DNA of 64,000 bases from Bradyrhizobium sp. cir1. Its GTDB lineage: Bacteria > Pseudomonadota > Alphaproteobacteria > Rhizobiales > Xanthobacteraceae. The notes under the pieces were generated by a model. It worked only from the letters and a program-made list of their open reading frames with translations. It made no database searches and was not told the origin of the DNA. A program made the translations under genes and the position numbers. Shown here piece after piece: positions 40,419-49,845 of this stretch; positions within the stretch are counted from its first letter, which is position 1; each line of letters opens with the position of its first letter. The stretch lies in NCBI RefSeq assembly GCF_014198245.1, contig NZ_JACIHE010000001.1:248001-312000 (forward strand), written 5' to 3'.

Positions 40419-43088
40419 TCAGTTCGCCTCGCGCCGGACCTCGTTCGGCACAGGCTGCGGCGTTCCCGCCGGGGTCGGCAGGGCGACCGGGCGGAGGCCG
40501 ATCAGCTCGGCGGTGCGGATCGCGCTGTCGCGCCAGAACTGGAACGAGTTGATGCGGCTGAGCTCGAGGATGGCGATCGCAACCGCGGCCAGGAACGGCA
40601 GGCTTTGCAGCACCAGCACGCCGGCGAAGATGTAGATCTCGGTGATCTGCCGGAAGCTGTTGGAAGCGACCAGCACGCCGGCGCCGACCAGAAGCAGGGT
40701 GCCGATCACGGCCTCCCAGAACGCCTGGAACTCGATCGACATCCTGGACAGGCCGCCCTTCGAGGTGCGCGCGAACGCGATGTGCTCGGTGATCAGGCCC
40801 TGCGCCACCGCGCGCGACACCGTCCATTGCACGCTCATCGCCGCGATCATGGCGCCCAGCATCTGGCCCGGCTTGATCGCGACGCGGGCGCGGTACATCG
40901 ACAGGAAGTGCACCAGCGAAACGATGAAGGCGCCGATGATCGGCAGCGTCAGGATCTTGTCGGGAATGGCAATGTCGGCAAAGGCGACGATCGGCACCCA
41001 GACGAGGTTGAGCAGCGCCACGACCACGCCGAGGCTTTCGGCGCCGAGCCAGTTCAGCCAGCCGAGGCCGTATTCGCGCTTCTGGTCCGCCGTCAGCCGG
41101 CTCGCGCCCGGCAGGAAGCGGCGCCAGTGCTTCTTGACGATCTGCAGGCCGCCATAGGCCCAGCGATGACGCTGCTTCTTGAAGGCCTCGTAGGTGTCCG
41201 GCAACAGGCCGGCGCCGTAGCGGGTGTTGGTGTAGTGCGTGACCCAGCCGAGCTCCTGGATCGCAAGGCCGAGATCGGAGTCCTCGCAGATCGTGTCGCT
41301 TGACCAGCCGCCGGCCATGTCCATCGCGGCGCGGCGGATCAGGCACATCGTGCCGTGCACGATGACGGCATTGAGCTCGTTGCGCTGGACCATGCCGATG
41401 TCGAAGAAGCCGGCATATTCGCCGTTCATGATGTAGTGCATGATCGACAGGTCGCCGTCGCGATGCTCCTGCGGCGCCTGAACGAGGCCGACGCGCGGGT
41501 CGGCGAAAGCCGGCACGAGGTCCTTCAGCCAGTCGGGCTCGACGACGTAATCGGCATCGAGGATGCCGATGATCTCGGCATCGACGGCGGTGCGGTCCAT
41601 CGCGATCCGCAGCGCACCGGCCTTGAAGCCCTGCACTTTCTCGGCGTTGATGAACTTGAAGCGTTCACCGAGCGCGCGGCAATGGTCCTGGATCGGCTGC
41701 CAGAAGGCGGGATCGGGCGTGTTGTTGATGATGACGACGCATTCGTAGTTCGGATAGTTCAGCCGCGACAGCGCATCGAGCGTCTGCTTCAGCATGTCGA
41801 CCGGCTCATAATAAGCCGGGATGTGGATCGAGACCTTCGGATAGTAGTTCTCCGGCACGTTCTCGACCGGCTTGCCCTTGGTAAGCAGCCGCTGCGGCGG
41901 GCGGCCGAAGGCGACCGCCGCGATCTCGTCGATGCGCGCCATCGCGATCAGCACCAGCGGAACAAGCAGGATCATGCCGAGCGTCAGCGCGAAGGCCGAG
42001 CCGAAGATGAAATAGTGCCCGTTCCAGAACGCGAACACGGTCGCGGCCCAGGCGCCGACGCCATTGGCGGTGGCCGACAGCAGGAACGCCTGCTTCGCCG
42101 TCGGCTGCTGCAGCCGCAGGATCGGCAGCGACAGGAGGATGCCGACCAGCAGCGCGATTCCCATCAGCTTCCAGTAGTCGGGGTTCTCCACCGGGCCGGT
42201 CCAGGCGAATTTCGGCTCGCGGCTGGCGTTGAGAATGCCCCAGTACGGACCGACGCCGCCTTCGAAGAATTTCCAGGGCTGATCGATGGCCTCGACGATG
42301 TTGTATTCCATGCCGATGGCTTCGGCGCGGCCGACGAAGTTGCGCAAGGTCAGCGCCTGCTGGAACGGACCGGGGTCGGCGTTGCGCAAATTGTAGCCCT
42401 GGCTCGGCCAGCCAAACTCGGCGATCACGATGCGCTTGCCGGGGAACAGGTTGCGCAGCAAATTGTAGCGGTCGACGGCCTGGTCGACCGCCTGGTCCGA
42501 GCGGAAGTTTTCCCAATAGGGCAGCACGTGGGCGGCGATGAAATCGACGTTGGAGGCAAGGTCGGGATTGTCGCGCCAGATGTTCCAGATCTCGCCGGTC
42601 GTGACGGGCACGCGGACCGAGCCCTTCACCTTCTTGATCATGTCGATGAGGTCTTCGACTTTCTGCTCGCCGCGGTAGATCACCTCGTTGCCGACCACGA
42701 CGCCGACGACGTTGCTGTTCTTGCGGGCGAGCTCGATGGCGGCCTTGATCTCGCGCTCGTTGCGATCCTTGTCCTTGTCGATCCAGGCGCCGACGGTGAC
42801 CTTGAGGCCGAACTCGGCCGCGATCGGCGGCACCAGTTCCACGCCGCCCGTGGACGAATAGAGGCGGATCGCGCGCGTCATGGTCGACAGCGTCTTCAGG
42901 TCGGCGCGGATTTTCTCGATCGACGGGATGTTGTCGATGTCGGGGTGGGCCGAGCCTTCGAACGGCGCGTAGGAGACGCTGGGCAAGAGGCCCTTGAAGT
43001 CGGGAGCGGGTTCCTTGTCGCGCAAGACTCCCCACAGCCCAGCGTGAAGCGCGGACACAAGCAACAGAACGGCGGCGACAACGCGCAT
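40419..43088 (-). CDS. ndvB: Cyclic beta-glucan synthase glycosyltransferase NdvB
   Basis: An 889-residue membrane protein needed to make cyclic beta-(1,3),(1,6)-glucans in Bradyrhizobium, used for osmotic adaptation and for effective nodulation. The N-terminal part resembles family 17 glycoside hydrolases (VGNEVIYRGE near 133, IAEFGWPSQG near 223). After membrane segments comes a GT2 domain: VSIHIPAYYEPVDMLKQ, DADYVVEPDW near 511, and QRHRW near 639, then more membrane segments. It probably polymerises beta-(1,3) glucose from UDP-glucose. It runs away from ndvC, with ndvD between them. The symbol rests on family, size and gene neighbourhood. Confidence 0.85.
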   Translation of the reverse strand: MRVVAAVLLLVSALHAGLWGVLRDKEPAPDFKGLLPSVSYAPFEGSAHPDIDNIPSIEKIRADLKTLSTMTRAIRLYSSTGGVELVPPIAAEFGLKVTVGAWIDKDKDRNEREIKAAIELARKNSNVVGVVVGNEVIYRGEQKVEDLIDMIKKVKGSVRVPVTTGEIWNIWRDNPDLASNVDFIAAHVLPYWENFRSDQAVDQAVDRYNLLRNLFPGKRIVIAEFGWPSQGYNLRNADPGPFQQALTLRNFVGRAEAIGMEYNIVEAIDQPWKFFEGGVGPYWGILNASREPKFAWTGPVENPDYWKLMGIALLVGILLSLPILRLQQPTAKQAFLLSATANGVGAWAATVFAFWNGHYFIFGSAFALTLGMILLVPLVLIAMARIDEIAAVAFGRPPQRLLTKGKPVENVPENYYPKVSIHIPAYYEPVDMLKQTLDALSRLNYPNYECVVIINNTPDPAFWQPIQDHCRALGERFKFINAEKVQGFKAGALRIAMDRTAVDAEIIGILDADYVVEPDWLKDLVPAFADPRVGLVQAPQEHRDGDLSIMHYIMNGEYAGFFDIGMVQRNELNAVIVHGTMCLIRRAAMDMAGGWSSDTICEDSDLGLAIQELGWVTHYTNTRYGAGLLPDTYEAFKKQRHRWAYGGLQIVKKHWRRFLPGASRLTADQKREYGLGWLNWLGAESLGVVVALLNLVWVPIVAFADIAIPDKILTLPIIGAFIVSLVHFLSMYRARVAIKPGQMLGAMIAAMSVQWTVSRAVAQGLITEHIAFARTSKGGLSRMSIEFQAFWEAVIGTLLLVGAGVLVASNSFRQITEIYIFAGVLVLQSLPFLAAVAIAILELSRINSFQFWRDSAIRTAELIGLRPVALPTPAGTPQPVPNEVRREAN

Positions 43089-43305
43089 CGCGGCTAAACC
43101 AAAAGGGGCTGAGGTGGCAGGGAAGCGGATCTGACCCCGAGATCCGACCGAGTCCGCGGCAAATGGAGCATACCTCTGCCGCGCGGTTTCACAACTGTCA
43201 TGGGCTCATGTCCTTATGAGGGCATGGGCTTTTCGAACGACGCGCGGCAGTGCCAACCGCGTCTATGGCCGATCGTTCCTGAACGAGAGCTGAAACGACC
43301 GGCGA

Positions 43306-43899
43306 CTATTTCTGCGGCGCCGGTGTCGGGCTTGCCGCAGGCGAGGGGCTCGCGGCCGGCTGGGGGGCGGGCGCATTGCCGGTGGTCGGCGTTGCCGGCT
43401 GGGAAGCGCTGGCTGCTGCCTGCTGCGGCTGGGAGGCCGGGTTGATCCAGCAAGCGTGCACGCGGCTATCCAGGGTCTCGGCGACCTTGGGATCGATCTG
43501 GCCGCCGAAGCGCGTCAGGCAGCGGAACGCCGCCTGAATATGGCCGCCGGGGCAGCCGAAGCGGTCGTACAGGTCGAGATGGCGGAAGGCGGTATCGAGG
43601 TCATCCCGCCACATCAGCCGCACCACGCGCCGGCCGAGCCAGACGCATTCGGGGTTGCCGGCCGGGCCGTTGATGACCTGGGCGGCTTCGGCGAACTCGT
43701 CGGTGCGGCGCTGGTTCTGGGCGGCGTCCTTGGCGGCATCGGCGGGCTGGGCCGCGGCCTTGCCCTGGTCGGGGGCCGGCGTGCCGCTCTGGGCCGAGGC
43801 ACCATTGAGGCCGGCCAGACCGAGAAGGGCGGAGACGGCCAAGGTGGCGGCGAACTGCCGCAGGACCGCATTTCGTGACTGACGCACCCGTTGCCGCAT
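43306..43899 (-). CDS. ndvD: NdvD-like periplasmic protein of the glucan locus
   Basis: A 197-residue secreted protein (233 if a start at 44007 is used) lying between ndvB and ndvC, which matches the position and rough size reported for NdvD, a third protein needed for cyclic glucan synthesis in Bradyrhizobium. It has a signal peptide (AVLRQFAATLAVSALLGLAG), a charged linker, and a conserved core with four Cys (GNPECVWLGRRVVRLMWRDD, LYDRFGCPGGHIQAAFRCL, SRVHACWINP), then a Pro/Ala-rich tail. It may assist the synthase or export the product. The symbol is by position rather than by a known signature. Confidence 0.65.
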   Translation of the reverse strand: MRQRVRQSRNAVLRQFAATLAVSALLGLAGLNGASAQSGTPAPDQGKAAAQPADAAKDAAQNQRRTDEFAEAAQVINGPAGNPECVWLGRRVVRLMWRDDLDTAFRHLDLYDRFGCPGGHIQAAFRCLTRFGGQIDPKVAETLDSRVHACWINPASQPQQAAASASQPATPTTGNAPAPQPAASPSPAASPTPAPQK

Positions 43900-44120
43900 G
43901 AATTCCCCAACTTCTCCACTGACCGCCCGCGTCAGGATCCCGCGGACGCGCCGTGATGGCGTCCAAATGGGTCTCCAATGCGGCGGAAAATTCCCGCCGA
44001 GTCCCATGACCTGAATTTCGAATTTTGTCCAGCAAAGTCACAATCCTAGGCCTCTGTCGAACGGCCGCAGGTAAATTCCTTGGGGGCGCGAGGGATCCAT
44101 CCGGTGTGCCCCCTTGGCAG

Positions 44121-45785
44121 ATGGCGTGGATGCAGGTAATCGACGGCCCTTCGCGGAGGACGGAACCGATTTCTCTTCGTACGCCACTGGCGCTTCTGCT
44201 CGTTTCACTGGGTGCGATTGCTGCCGTGTGGTGGTGGCTGGCCACGCCAATCACGCTCGCGCGCGCCCCGATCGATCCCGCCGACAAGGTTCAATGCGTC
44301 TCCTATGCGCCGTTCCGCGGCGAGCAGTCGCCGCTGGATGCATGGACGCATATCGAGGCCGACCAGATCGAGCAGGACCTGCGCCAGCTCAAGGAGATCA
44401 CCGACTGCGTCCGCACCTATTCCATGGAGAATGGGCTCGACCAGGTGCCGGCGATCGCCGCCAAGGTCGGCGGGCTGAAGGTGCTGCAGGGCATCTGGCT
44501 CTCCAGCAACCGCACCAAGAATCTCGAGCAGGCCGCGCTCGCCGTCCGTCTCACCAAGGACTTCCCCAACGTCATCACCGCGGTCATCGTCGGCAACGAG
44601 GTGCTGCTGCGCGGCGAGATGACGACCGCCGACCTCGTCTCCATCATCCGCTCGGTGAAGGCGCAGGTGAGCGTGCCCGTCACCTATGCCGATGTCTGGG
44701 AATTCTGGCTGAAGAACCGCGAGGTCCATGACGCCGTCGACTTCGTCACCATCCACATCCTGCCCTATTGGGAGGATTTCCCGGTCAAGGCGAAATTCGC
44801 CGCCTCCCATGTCGAGGCAATCCGCGAGCGCATGGCGGTGGCATTCCCGGGCAAGGAAATCCTGATCGGCGAGACCGGCTGGCCGAGCGAGGGGCGCATG
44901 CGCGAAGGCGCGCTGCCGTCGCGCACCAACCAGGCGCGCGTGGTCTCGGAAATCCTCAGCCTTGCGAAGGCGCAGAAGTTCCGCGTCAACCTGATCGAGT
45001 CCTACGACCAGCCCTGGAAGCGCAGGCTGGAAGGCACCGTCGGCGGCTATTGGGGTCTTTATGATTCCGTACGCCGGAACCTGAAATATCCGCCGGGTCA
45101 GCCGATCAGCAATTTCCTGTACTGGAAATGGTACATGGGCGCCGGCATGGGCCTGTGCGTGCTGGTGTTCGCGGTGGCGCTGATCACGCTGCGCCGGCGG
45201 CCGTGGACGCCGCGCTTCTCGGCCTGGCTCGGCGTCGGCATCTCGGCGACGACGGCGGGCATCCTGCTCGGGATCGGCGCCGACAAGATGTACTACGAGA
45301 GCTACGGGATCGGCGGCTGGCTGCTCTGGGGCGCGCTGCTGCTCGCCGGGATCCTGTCGCCGATCTTCTGCGCGCAGGCGATGGTGATCGGCCGCAGTCT
45401 TCCGACCTTCCTCGATCTGCTCGGCCCGCGTGAGGGGCGCAAATGGTCGAAGCTCACCGCCGTGCTCGGCCTGACGCTGGCGGTGACCGCGGTGATCGCG
45501 GCCGAGACCGCGCTCGGCTTCGTGTTCGACCCGCGCTACAAGGATTTTCCCTACGCCGCGCTGACGATGGCGGTGGTGCCGTTTGCGCTTTTGATGCTGA
45601 ACCGGCCGCAGATCGGCCAGCGTCCGATCGCCGAAGCGGTGTTCGCGGGCGTGCTGGCGCTGTCGGCCGTGTTCGTGCTCGTCAACGAAGGCCGCGACAA
45701 TTGGCAGTCGCTGTGGACCTGCACGATCTATCTGTTGTTCGCGCTCACGCTGTGGCGGGCGCGGGCCGAGCAAACCCAAGAATGA
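44121..45785 (+). CDS. ndvC: Beta-glucan synthesis protein NdvC
   Basis: A 554-residue membrane protein, close to the 62 kDa NdvC of Bradyrhizobium japonicum, which is needed for the beta-(1,6) linkages of cyclic glucans. The N-terminal membrane anchor (PLALLLVSLGAIAAVWWWLA) is followed by a GH17-like domain with VGNEVLLRGE (about 157) and IGETGWPSEG (about 250), the two catalytic Glu positions of that family. Seven or more membrane segments follow, starting around LYWKWYMGAGMGLCVLVFAV. A glucanosyltransferase acting on the nascent chain fits. I chose ATG 44121; the TTG at 44025 seems too far upstream. It is divergent from ndvD. Confidence 0.83.
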   Translation: MAWMQVIDGPSRRTEPISLRTPLALLLVSLGAIAAVWWWLATPITLARAPIDPADKVQCVSYAPFRGEQSPLDAWTHIEADQIEQDLRQLKEITDCVRTYSMENGLDQVPAIAAKVGGLKVLQGIWLSSNRTKNLEQAALAVRLTKDFPNVITAVIVGNEVLLRGEMTTADLVSIIRSVKAQVSVPVTYADVWEFWLKNREVHDAVDFVTIHILPYWEDFPVKAKFAASHVEAIRERMAVAFPGKEILIGETGWPSEGRMREGALPSRTNQARVVSEILSLAKAQKFRVNLIESYDQPWKRRLEGTVGGYWGLYDSVRRNLKYPPGQPISNFLYWKWYMGAGMGLCVLVFAVALITLRRRPWTPRFSAWLGVGISATTAGILLGIGADKMYYESYGIGGWLLWGALLLAGILSPIFCAQAMVIGRSLPTFLDLLGPREGRKWSKLTAVLGLTLAVTAVIAAETALGFVFDPRYKDFPYAALTMAVVPFALLMLNRPQIGQRPIAEAVFAGVLALSAVFVLVNEGRDNWQSLWTCTIYLLFALTLWRARAEQTQE

Positions 45786-46125
45786 ACAGGCCGATCGCGA
45801 GGCCCGACAGCACGACATTGTAGAGCACAATGCCGAGGCCGGCCGCGACGAGGCCGACCGTGAGCAGCACGATCGAGGGCCGCATCAGGTTCAGCGTCGC
45901 AACCACCAGCGCGACGATGCCGAACACCGAGTTCTTGAACAGCACGGTCGAGACCGACCGCGACTTGCAGATCAGCGTCTGCAGCCCGGCGTCGCAGGCG
46001 AGAGCGACCTGCGAAAACTCGATCGCGAGATAGCGCACGTAGAGCGCGCAGCCGACGGTGACGAATCCGACGACGATCAGGAACTGCACCTGGTAGGGCG
46101 TGAGGCGGAAGGGCTTTTTTGTCAT
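45745..46125 (-). CDS. Small integral membrane protein of unknown function
   Basis: A 126-residue protein with four membrane segments (about 13-32, 60-80, 82-100 and 105-122), including FLIVVGFVTVGCALYVRYLA and GIVALVVATLNLM. ATG 46125 is used since the upstream frame looks non-coding. Its end overlaps the 3' end of ndvC by 41 bases in convergent orientation, so the two messages would be partly antisense. The function is unknown. Confidence 0.65.
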   Translation of the reverse strand: MTKKPFRLTPYQVQFLIVVGFVTVGCALYVRYLAIEFSQVALACDAGLQTLICKSRSVSTVLFKNSVFGIVALVVATLNLMRPSIVLLTVGLVAAGLGIVLYNVVLSGLAIGLFILGFARPAPATA

Positions 46126-46278
46126 AGGCGCAATATGGTCGGGATGAAGGGAGGGGGCAACAGGGGAGGTGGAGGTTTTCGGCAAGTCTGCCCGAGAAAA
46201 TCTGGAACAGGATTCACTGCGCGAATATGTTGCCGATCGCCGGTGCTTCGACTTTCTGCTCCCTGAGAGGGAAGCTCA

Positions 46279-47646
46279 CTACCGCCTGAAGAATGACGTC
46301 AGCGTCGATCCCGCCGACGCCGTCTCCGGCTTTGCCTGCGGCGCGGGCTGCTGCGGTGCCGGGGCAGGCGCGGGCTCTTCGCGCTTCGACGAGCGCTTGG
46401 AGGAATAGCTGCGGCGGCGCTTGTCCGGTTTTGCATTTGGCGCGGGCGCCGGCGCGGTCTCGGCTTGCGGCGCGGTGTCCTGCGTCTTCTCGGAGTTGTT
46501 CTCCTGAACCCGGTCCTGGGACTTCTCCTGTGCCTTTTCTTGTCCCTTGTCTTGCCCCTTCTCCGAACCGCCACGCATCGACAGCCGCTGGCCGTCGAAC
46601 ACGGTGGTCTCGCAGTGGCGGTTGCTCTCGGATAGCCCGGCGCAGAGCTTTGCGGCGGCGGCGGCGTTGATCAGCGGACCGGCCCCTAAGCGCAGCTGCA
46701 TGCCGAGGCCGCTCGTGCCTTCCTTGATCATGATGATCGGCCGCAGCACTGCGACTTCCGGATTGGATTTGGTCACGCCGCGCCAGAGCGCGCGCAGGCC
46801 GTCGATCGAGTTGGCGCCGCCGAGGTCGATCGCGAAACGCGTCTGCTGGACCGCGATCGCCGGCGCTTCGCTCTCGGCCGTCTCCGGCGCCCTGGCTGGT
46901 GCGGCCGCAGCGACTTCGATCGGGGCCGCCGCGGGCTCCGGCTTCTTCTCCGCCTCAGGCTGAACCAGCTTGGATGCGGCGGGATCAGGCGGCGCCATGA
47001 TCGACTTGGACGGCACCAGCGGAAGCATCGGCAGCGCCGAGGTCGTTGCCGGCGCCTGCGACACCAACGATGCGGCAGCCGCGGTCTGCGGCGGCGGATT
47101 TGCCGGCTCCTTGGCTGCGTCCTTTGCGGGCGCCTGGTCCTTGGCGGTCGCGCGCGGCTTGTCGCCGGATGGCGCCGGCACCGAGGCGACTGGCCCGACG
47201 CTGGGCGCAGCCGCTGCGGGCTGCGCCTCAGGGGCCGGCGTGTCCTGCTGCTTTGCGCTTTGCCTCGCGATCGCGCCGGTGACGGAATCGAGCCCTTGCT
47301 CCAGCACGGTGACGCGCGAATAGAGCCGGTCGCGATCGGTGTTCAGCGTCTCGATGGCGGCGGCGAGGCGGCGCGCCTCGTTCTGGCTTTCCCTGGACAG
47401 CAGCTGCAGCCGGTCGGCCTGGCGCGCGAGATCGGCAGACGCCACCTGGTCACGGCGCCAGCCGAGCTGGGCCTGGTTGGCCATCACGGCGACGACGACG
47501 GCGCCGACGGCCGCGACGCCCCACGAGCCCAGCCGCCACAGCATGCGGCGGTCGAACGTGCTTTCCTCGGCCAAAAGTCCGGAGAACAGCCCGCCGGTCT
47601 CCTTCGTGCCGAAGGCGTCCGCCAGTGGGTCGGAATCCTTTGCCAT
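46279..47646 (-). CDS. Membrane-anchored protein with SPOR-like C-terminal domain
   Basis: A 455-residue protein. An N-terminal cytoplasmic part is followed by one membrane segment (LWRLGSWGVAAVGAVVVAVM, about 36-55), a coiled coil (LQLLSRESQNEARRLAAAIE), a long Pro/Ala-rich linker, and a folded domain (FAIDLGGANSIDGLRALW to CETTVFDGQRL, about 255-345) resembling SPOR domains that bind denuded peptidoglycan at division sites. The tail has a low-complexity Lys/Glu/Gln run (KGQDKGQEKAQEKSQD) and a basic end. A role in the cell envelope or division is inferred from the topology. Confidence 0.7.
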   Translation of the reverse strand: MAKDSDPLADAFGTKETGGLFSGLLAEESTFDRRMLWRLGSWGVAAVGAVVVAVMANQAQLGWRRDQVASADLARQADRLQLLSRESQNEARRLAAAIETLNTDRDRLYSRVTVLEQGLDSVTGAIARQSAKQQDTPAPEAQPAAAAPSVGPVASVPAPSGDKPRATAKDQAPAKDAAKEPANPPPQTAAAASLVSQAPATTSALPMLPLVPSKSIMAPPDPAASKLVQPEAEKKPEPAAAPIEVAAAAPARAPETAESEAPAIAVQQTRFAIDLGGANSIDGLRALWRGVTKSNPEVAVLRPIIMIKEGTSGLGMQLRLGAGPLINAAAAAKLCAGLSESNRHCETTVFDGQRLSMRGGSEKGQDKGQEKAQEKSQDRVQENNSEKTQDTAPQAETAPAPAPNAKPDKRRRSYSSKRSSKREEPAPAPAPQQPAPQAKPETASAGSTLTSFFRR

Positions 47647-47811
47647 GAACGTTAAATGCCCAGCCCTGTCCGGCTTCCCCGAATCAATCAGGGAACATTA
47701 ACAGGAAAACTCGGTCGCACTTGAATTCCGGGCGTTTGCGGGGGTAGCAAGGCGGCAGCTTACGAGGGCGGCCTGCCGCCAATTGATTCGGCCGTATCTG
47801 ACAGGATTGCG

Positions 47812-49167
47812 ATGACCGTCCGTTCCAGCCTCACGATCGTGCTCGCCGCCGGTGAAGGCACGCGGATGCGATCGAGCCTGCCGAAGGTGCTGCATCCCGT
47901 CGCTCACCAGAGCCTGCTCGCCCACGTGCTCGCCGCCGCACCGAAGGGAACCGGCACCTCGCTCGCCGTCGTGATCGGCCCCGACCATCAGGCTGTGGCG
48001 GATGAAGCCAGGCGCATCCGCCCCGACGCGCTCACCTTCGTGCAGCGCGAACGCCTCGGCACGGCGCATGCGGTGCTGGCGGCATGTGAGGCCATCGCGC
48101 GCGGCGCCGATGATCTCCTGATCGCATTCGGCGACACGCCGCTGATCTCGGCCGAGACCTTTGCGCGGCTGCGCGCGCCTCTTGCCAAGGGCGCGGCGAT
48201 TGCCGCACTCGGTTTTCGCGCAGCCGACCCGACCGGCTATGGCCGCTTCATCGTCGAGGGCGACCGCCTGGTCGCGATCCGCGAGCAGGCCGATGCCAGC
48301 GAAGCCGAGCGCAAGATCGATCTGTGTAATGCCGGCGTGATGGCGATCGACGGACGCCGCGCGCTCGAAATCCTTGGGCAAATCGGCAATGCCAATTCCA
48401 AGGGCGAATACTATCTGACGGACGCGGTCGAAATCGTCCGCAAGCAGGGATGGGAGTCCGTGGTGATCGAGACCAGCGAGGACGAGGTGCGAGGCATCAA
48501 CACCAAGGCGCAGCTCGCGGAAGCGGAAGCCGTGATGCAGGCGCGCCTGCGGAAAGCGGCGATGGAAGCCGGCGTCACGCTGATCGCGCCGGAGACCGTG
48601 TATCTGTCCGCCGACACCGTGTTCGGCAAGGACGTCACCATCGAGCCGTTCGTGGTGATCGGCCCGGGCGTGTCGATCGCCGACGGTGCGGTAATCCATT
48701 CCTTCTCGCACATCGTCGAGACCACGCTCGGCAAGAAGGTCTCGATCGGCCCCTATGCGCGGCTTCGTCCCGGCACCTCGCTCGGCGACGGCGCGCGCAT
48801 CGGCAATTTCGTGGAGACCAAGGCGGCGACGCTGGAGGCCGGCGTCAAGGTCAACCATCTCTCCTACATCGGGGACGCCACCGTCGGCGCCAATTCCAAC
48901 ATCGGCGCCGGTACCATCACCTGCAATTACGACGGCTTCAAGAAGCACAAGACTGTCATCGGGCAGGGCGCCTTCGTCGGTACCAACTCATCGCTGGTCG
49001 CACCGGTCACAATCGGCAACGGCGCCTATATCGGCTCGGGCTCGGTGATCACGAAGGACGTGCCCGACGACGCCATGGCGCTGGAGCGCAACCAGCAGAC
49101 CATCAGGGAAGGCGGCGCGGCGCGCTATCGCGAGATGAAGACCGGCGGCAAGAAGCCGGAGAAGTGA
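47812..49167 (+). CDS. glmU: Bifunctional UDP-GlcNAc pyrophosphorylase / GlcN-1-P acetyltransferase
   Basis: GlmU acetylates glucosamine-1-phosphate and then joins it with UTP to form UDP-GlcNAc for peptidoglycan and lipid A. The 451-residue protein has the pyrophosphorylase loop [19 protein letters not shown] (12-30), the substrate loops [11 protein letters not shown] and FGDTPLI, and a left-handed beta-helix C-terminal domain of hexapeptide repeats ([37 protein letters not shown]). GlmS, the first enzyme of this route, is nearby on the same strand; two small genes separate them. Confidence 0.97.
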   Translation: MTVRSSLTIVLAAGEGTRMRSSLPKVLHPVAHQSLLAHVLAAAPKGTGTSLAVVIGPDHQAVADEARRIRPDALTFVQRERLGTAHAVLAACEAIARGADDLLIAFGDTPLISAETFARLRAPLAKGAAIAALGFRAADPTGYGRFIVEGDRLVAIREQADASEAERKIDLCNAGVMAIDGRRALEILGQIGNANSKGEYYLTDAVEIVRKQGWESVVIETSEDEVRGINTKAQLAEAEAVMQARLRKAAMEAGVTLIAPETVYLSADTVFGKDVTIEPFVVIGPGVSIADGAVIHSFSHIVETTLGKKVSIGPYARLRPGTSLGDGARIGNFVETKAATLEAGVKVNHLSYIGDATVGANSNIGAGTITCNYDGFKKHKTVIGQGAFVGTNSSLVAPVTIGNGAYIGSGSVITKDVPDDAMALERNQQTIREGGAARYREMKTGGKKPEK

Positions 49168-49211
49168 GTGGCAAGGTGCCGGCCCCGATCGGTGCTGTTA
49201 GGGCTGCGTTC

Positions 49212-49397
49212 ATGGACGACGACTTCATCGACGATACGATCTCATTCCTCGTCGAGAACGTCATCAAGCCGCCGGGACGATGGGTGCTGGAACAGGTCGG
49301 CGAGCCCCGCCCAACCGAGACCGCATCGCTGGTCACCGGCCTGGCGTTCTGGGCGTTCGTCGTTTTCCTCGTCTTTGCCCTGGTGCTGGGGTGGTGA
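49212..49397 (+). CDS. Small single-pass membrane protein
   Basis: A 61-residue protein with an acidic N-terminus (MDDDFIDDTISFLVENVIKP) and one C-terminal membrane segment (LVTGLAFWAFVVFLVFALVL). ATG 49212 follows AGGG; the frame also starts at GTG 49164 overlapping the glmU stop (GTGA), which would add 16 residues. It is co-directional with glmU, 44 bases downstream, so co-transcription is likely. The function is unknown. Confidence 0.65.
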   Translation: MDDDFIDDTISFLVENVIKPPGRWVLEQVGEPRPTETASLVTGLAFWAFVVFLVFALVLGW

Positions 49398-49406
49398 GGC
49401 GCGCCG

Positions 49407-49625
49407 CTATTCGTCGTCGGCGAATTCGGAGAAGATCGCGCGGGTCAGGCGCCAGCCGCGCGGCTTGGCGCGCTTGGCCGGCTCACCTTGCTTATGCTTG
49501 ACGAAGACCGGCTTGCTTTCCTTTCCGCGCTGGGGCGGCGGCCAATGGGCGAGGTGCGTGCCCGAGGTCTCGCTGGCACGCAGATACAACGACGACAGAC
49601 CTTTGCGGTCGGATGAGCCCTTCAT
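49407..49625 (-). CDS. Small basic protein of unknown function
   Basis: A 72-residue, Lys/Arg-rich protein (MKGSSDRKGLSSLYLRASET, PPQRGKESKPVFVKHKQGEP) with a short ordered end (WRLTRAIFSEFADDE). The ATG at 49625 has GGAG upstream. Its stop lies nine bases from the convergent small membrane protein. The function is unknown. Confidence 0.6.
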   Translation of the reverse strand: MKGSSDRKGLSSLYLRASETSGTHLAHWPPPQRGKESKPVFVKHKQGEPAKRAKPRGWRLTRAIFSEFADDE

Positions 49626-49845
49626 GGCCTTGTTCTCCTGACCGGAATCGTTGGTCAAACTTGTTGACAACAAGTTAACGTGCGGGGTTAAAGGCCGGCC
49701 ACATCGACGCAGGCAAGGCAATGGTGCCGGCGAATGCTGTCTCAATCAGCAATAATTATTGAGTATATGGTTCCCTCGGAATTTCGCTAAAAACTGAGCG
49801 CGTCGTTTTGGCGATTTTTCGACGATTTGGGGGATATTGATCCGC

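Noticed and set aside
41355..43097. Plus-strand frame opposite ndvB
   Set aside because: It is antisense to a gene with clear GT2 and GH17-like motifs. The frame is a product of GC-rich codon bias.
49626..49845. glmS ribozyme upstream of glmS
   Set aside because: That element belongs mainly to Firmicutes. I see none of its conserved core here.
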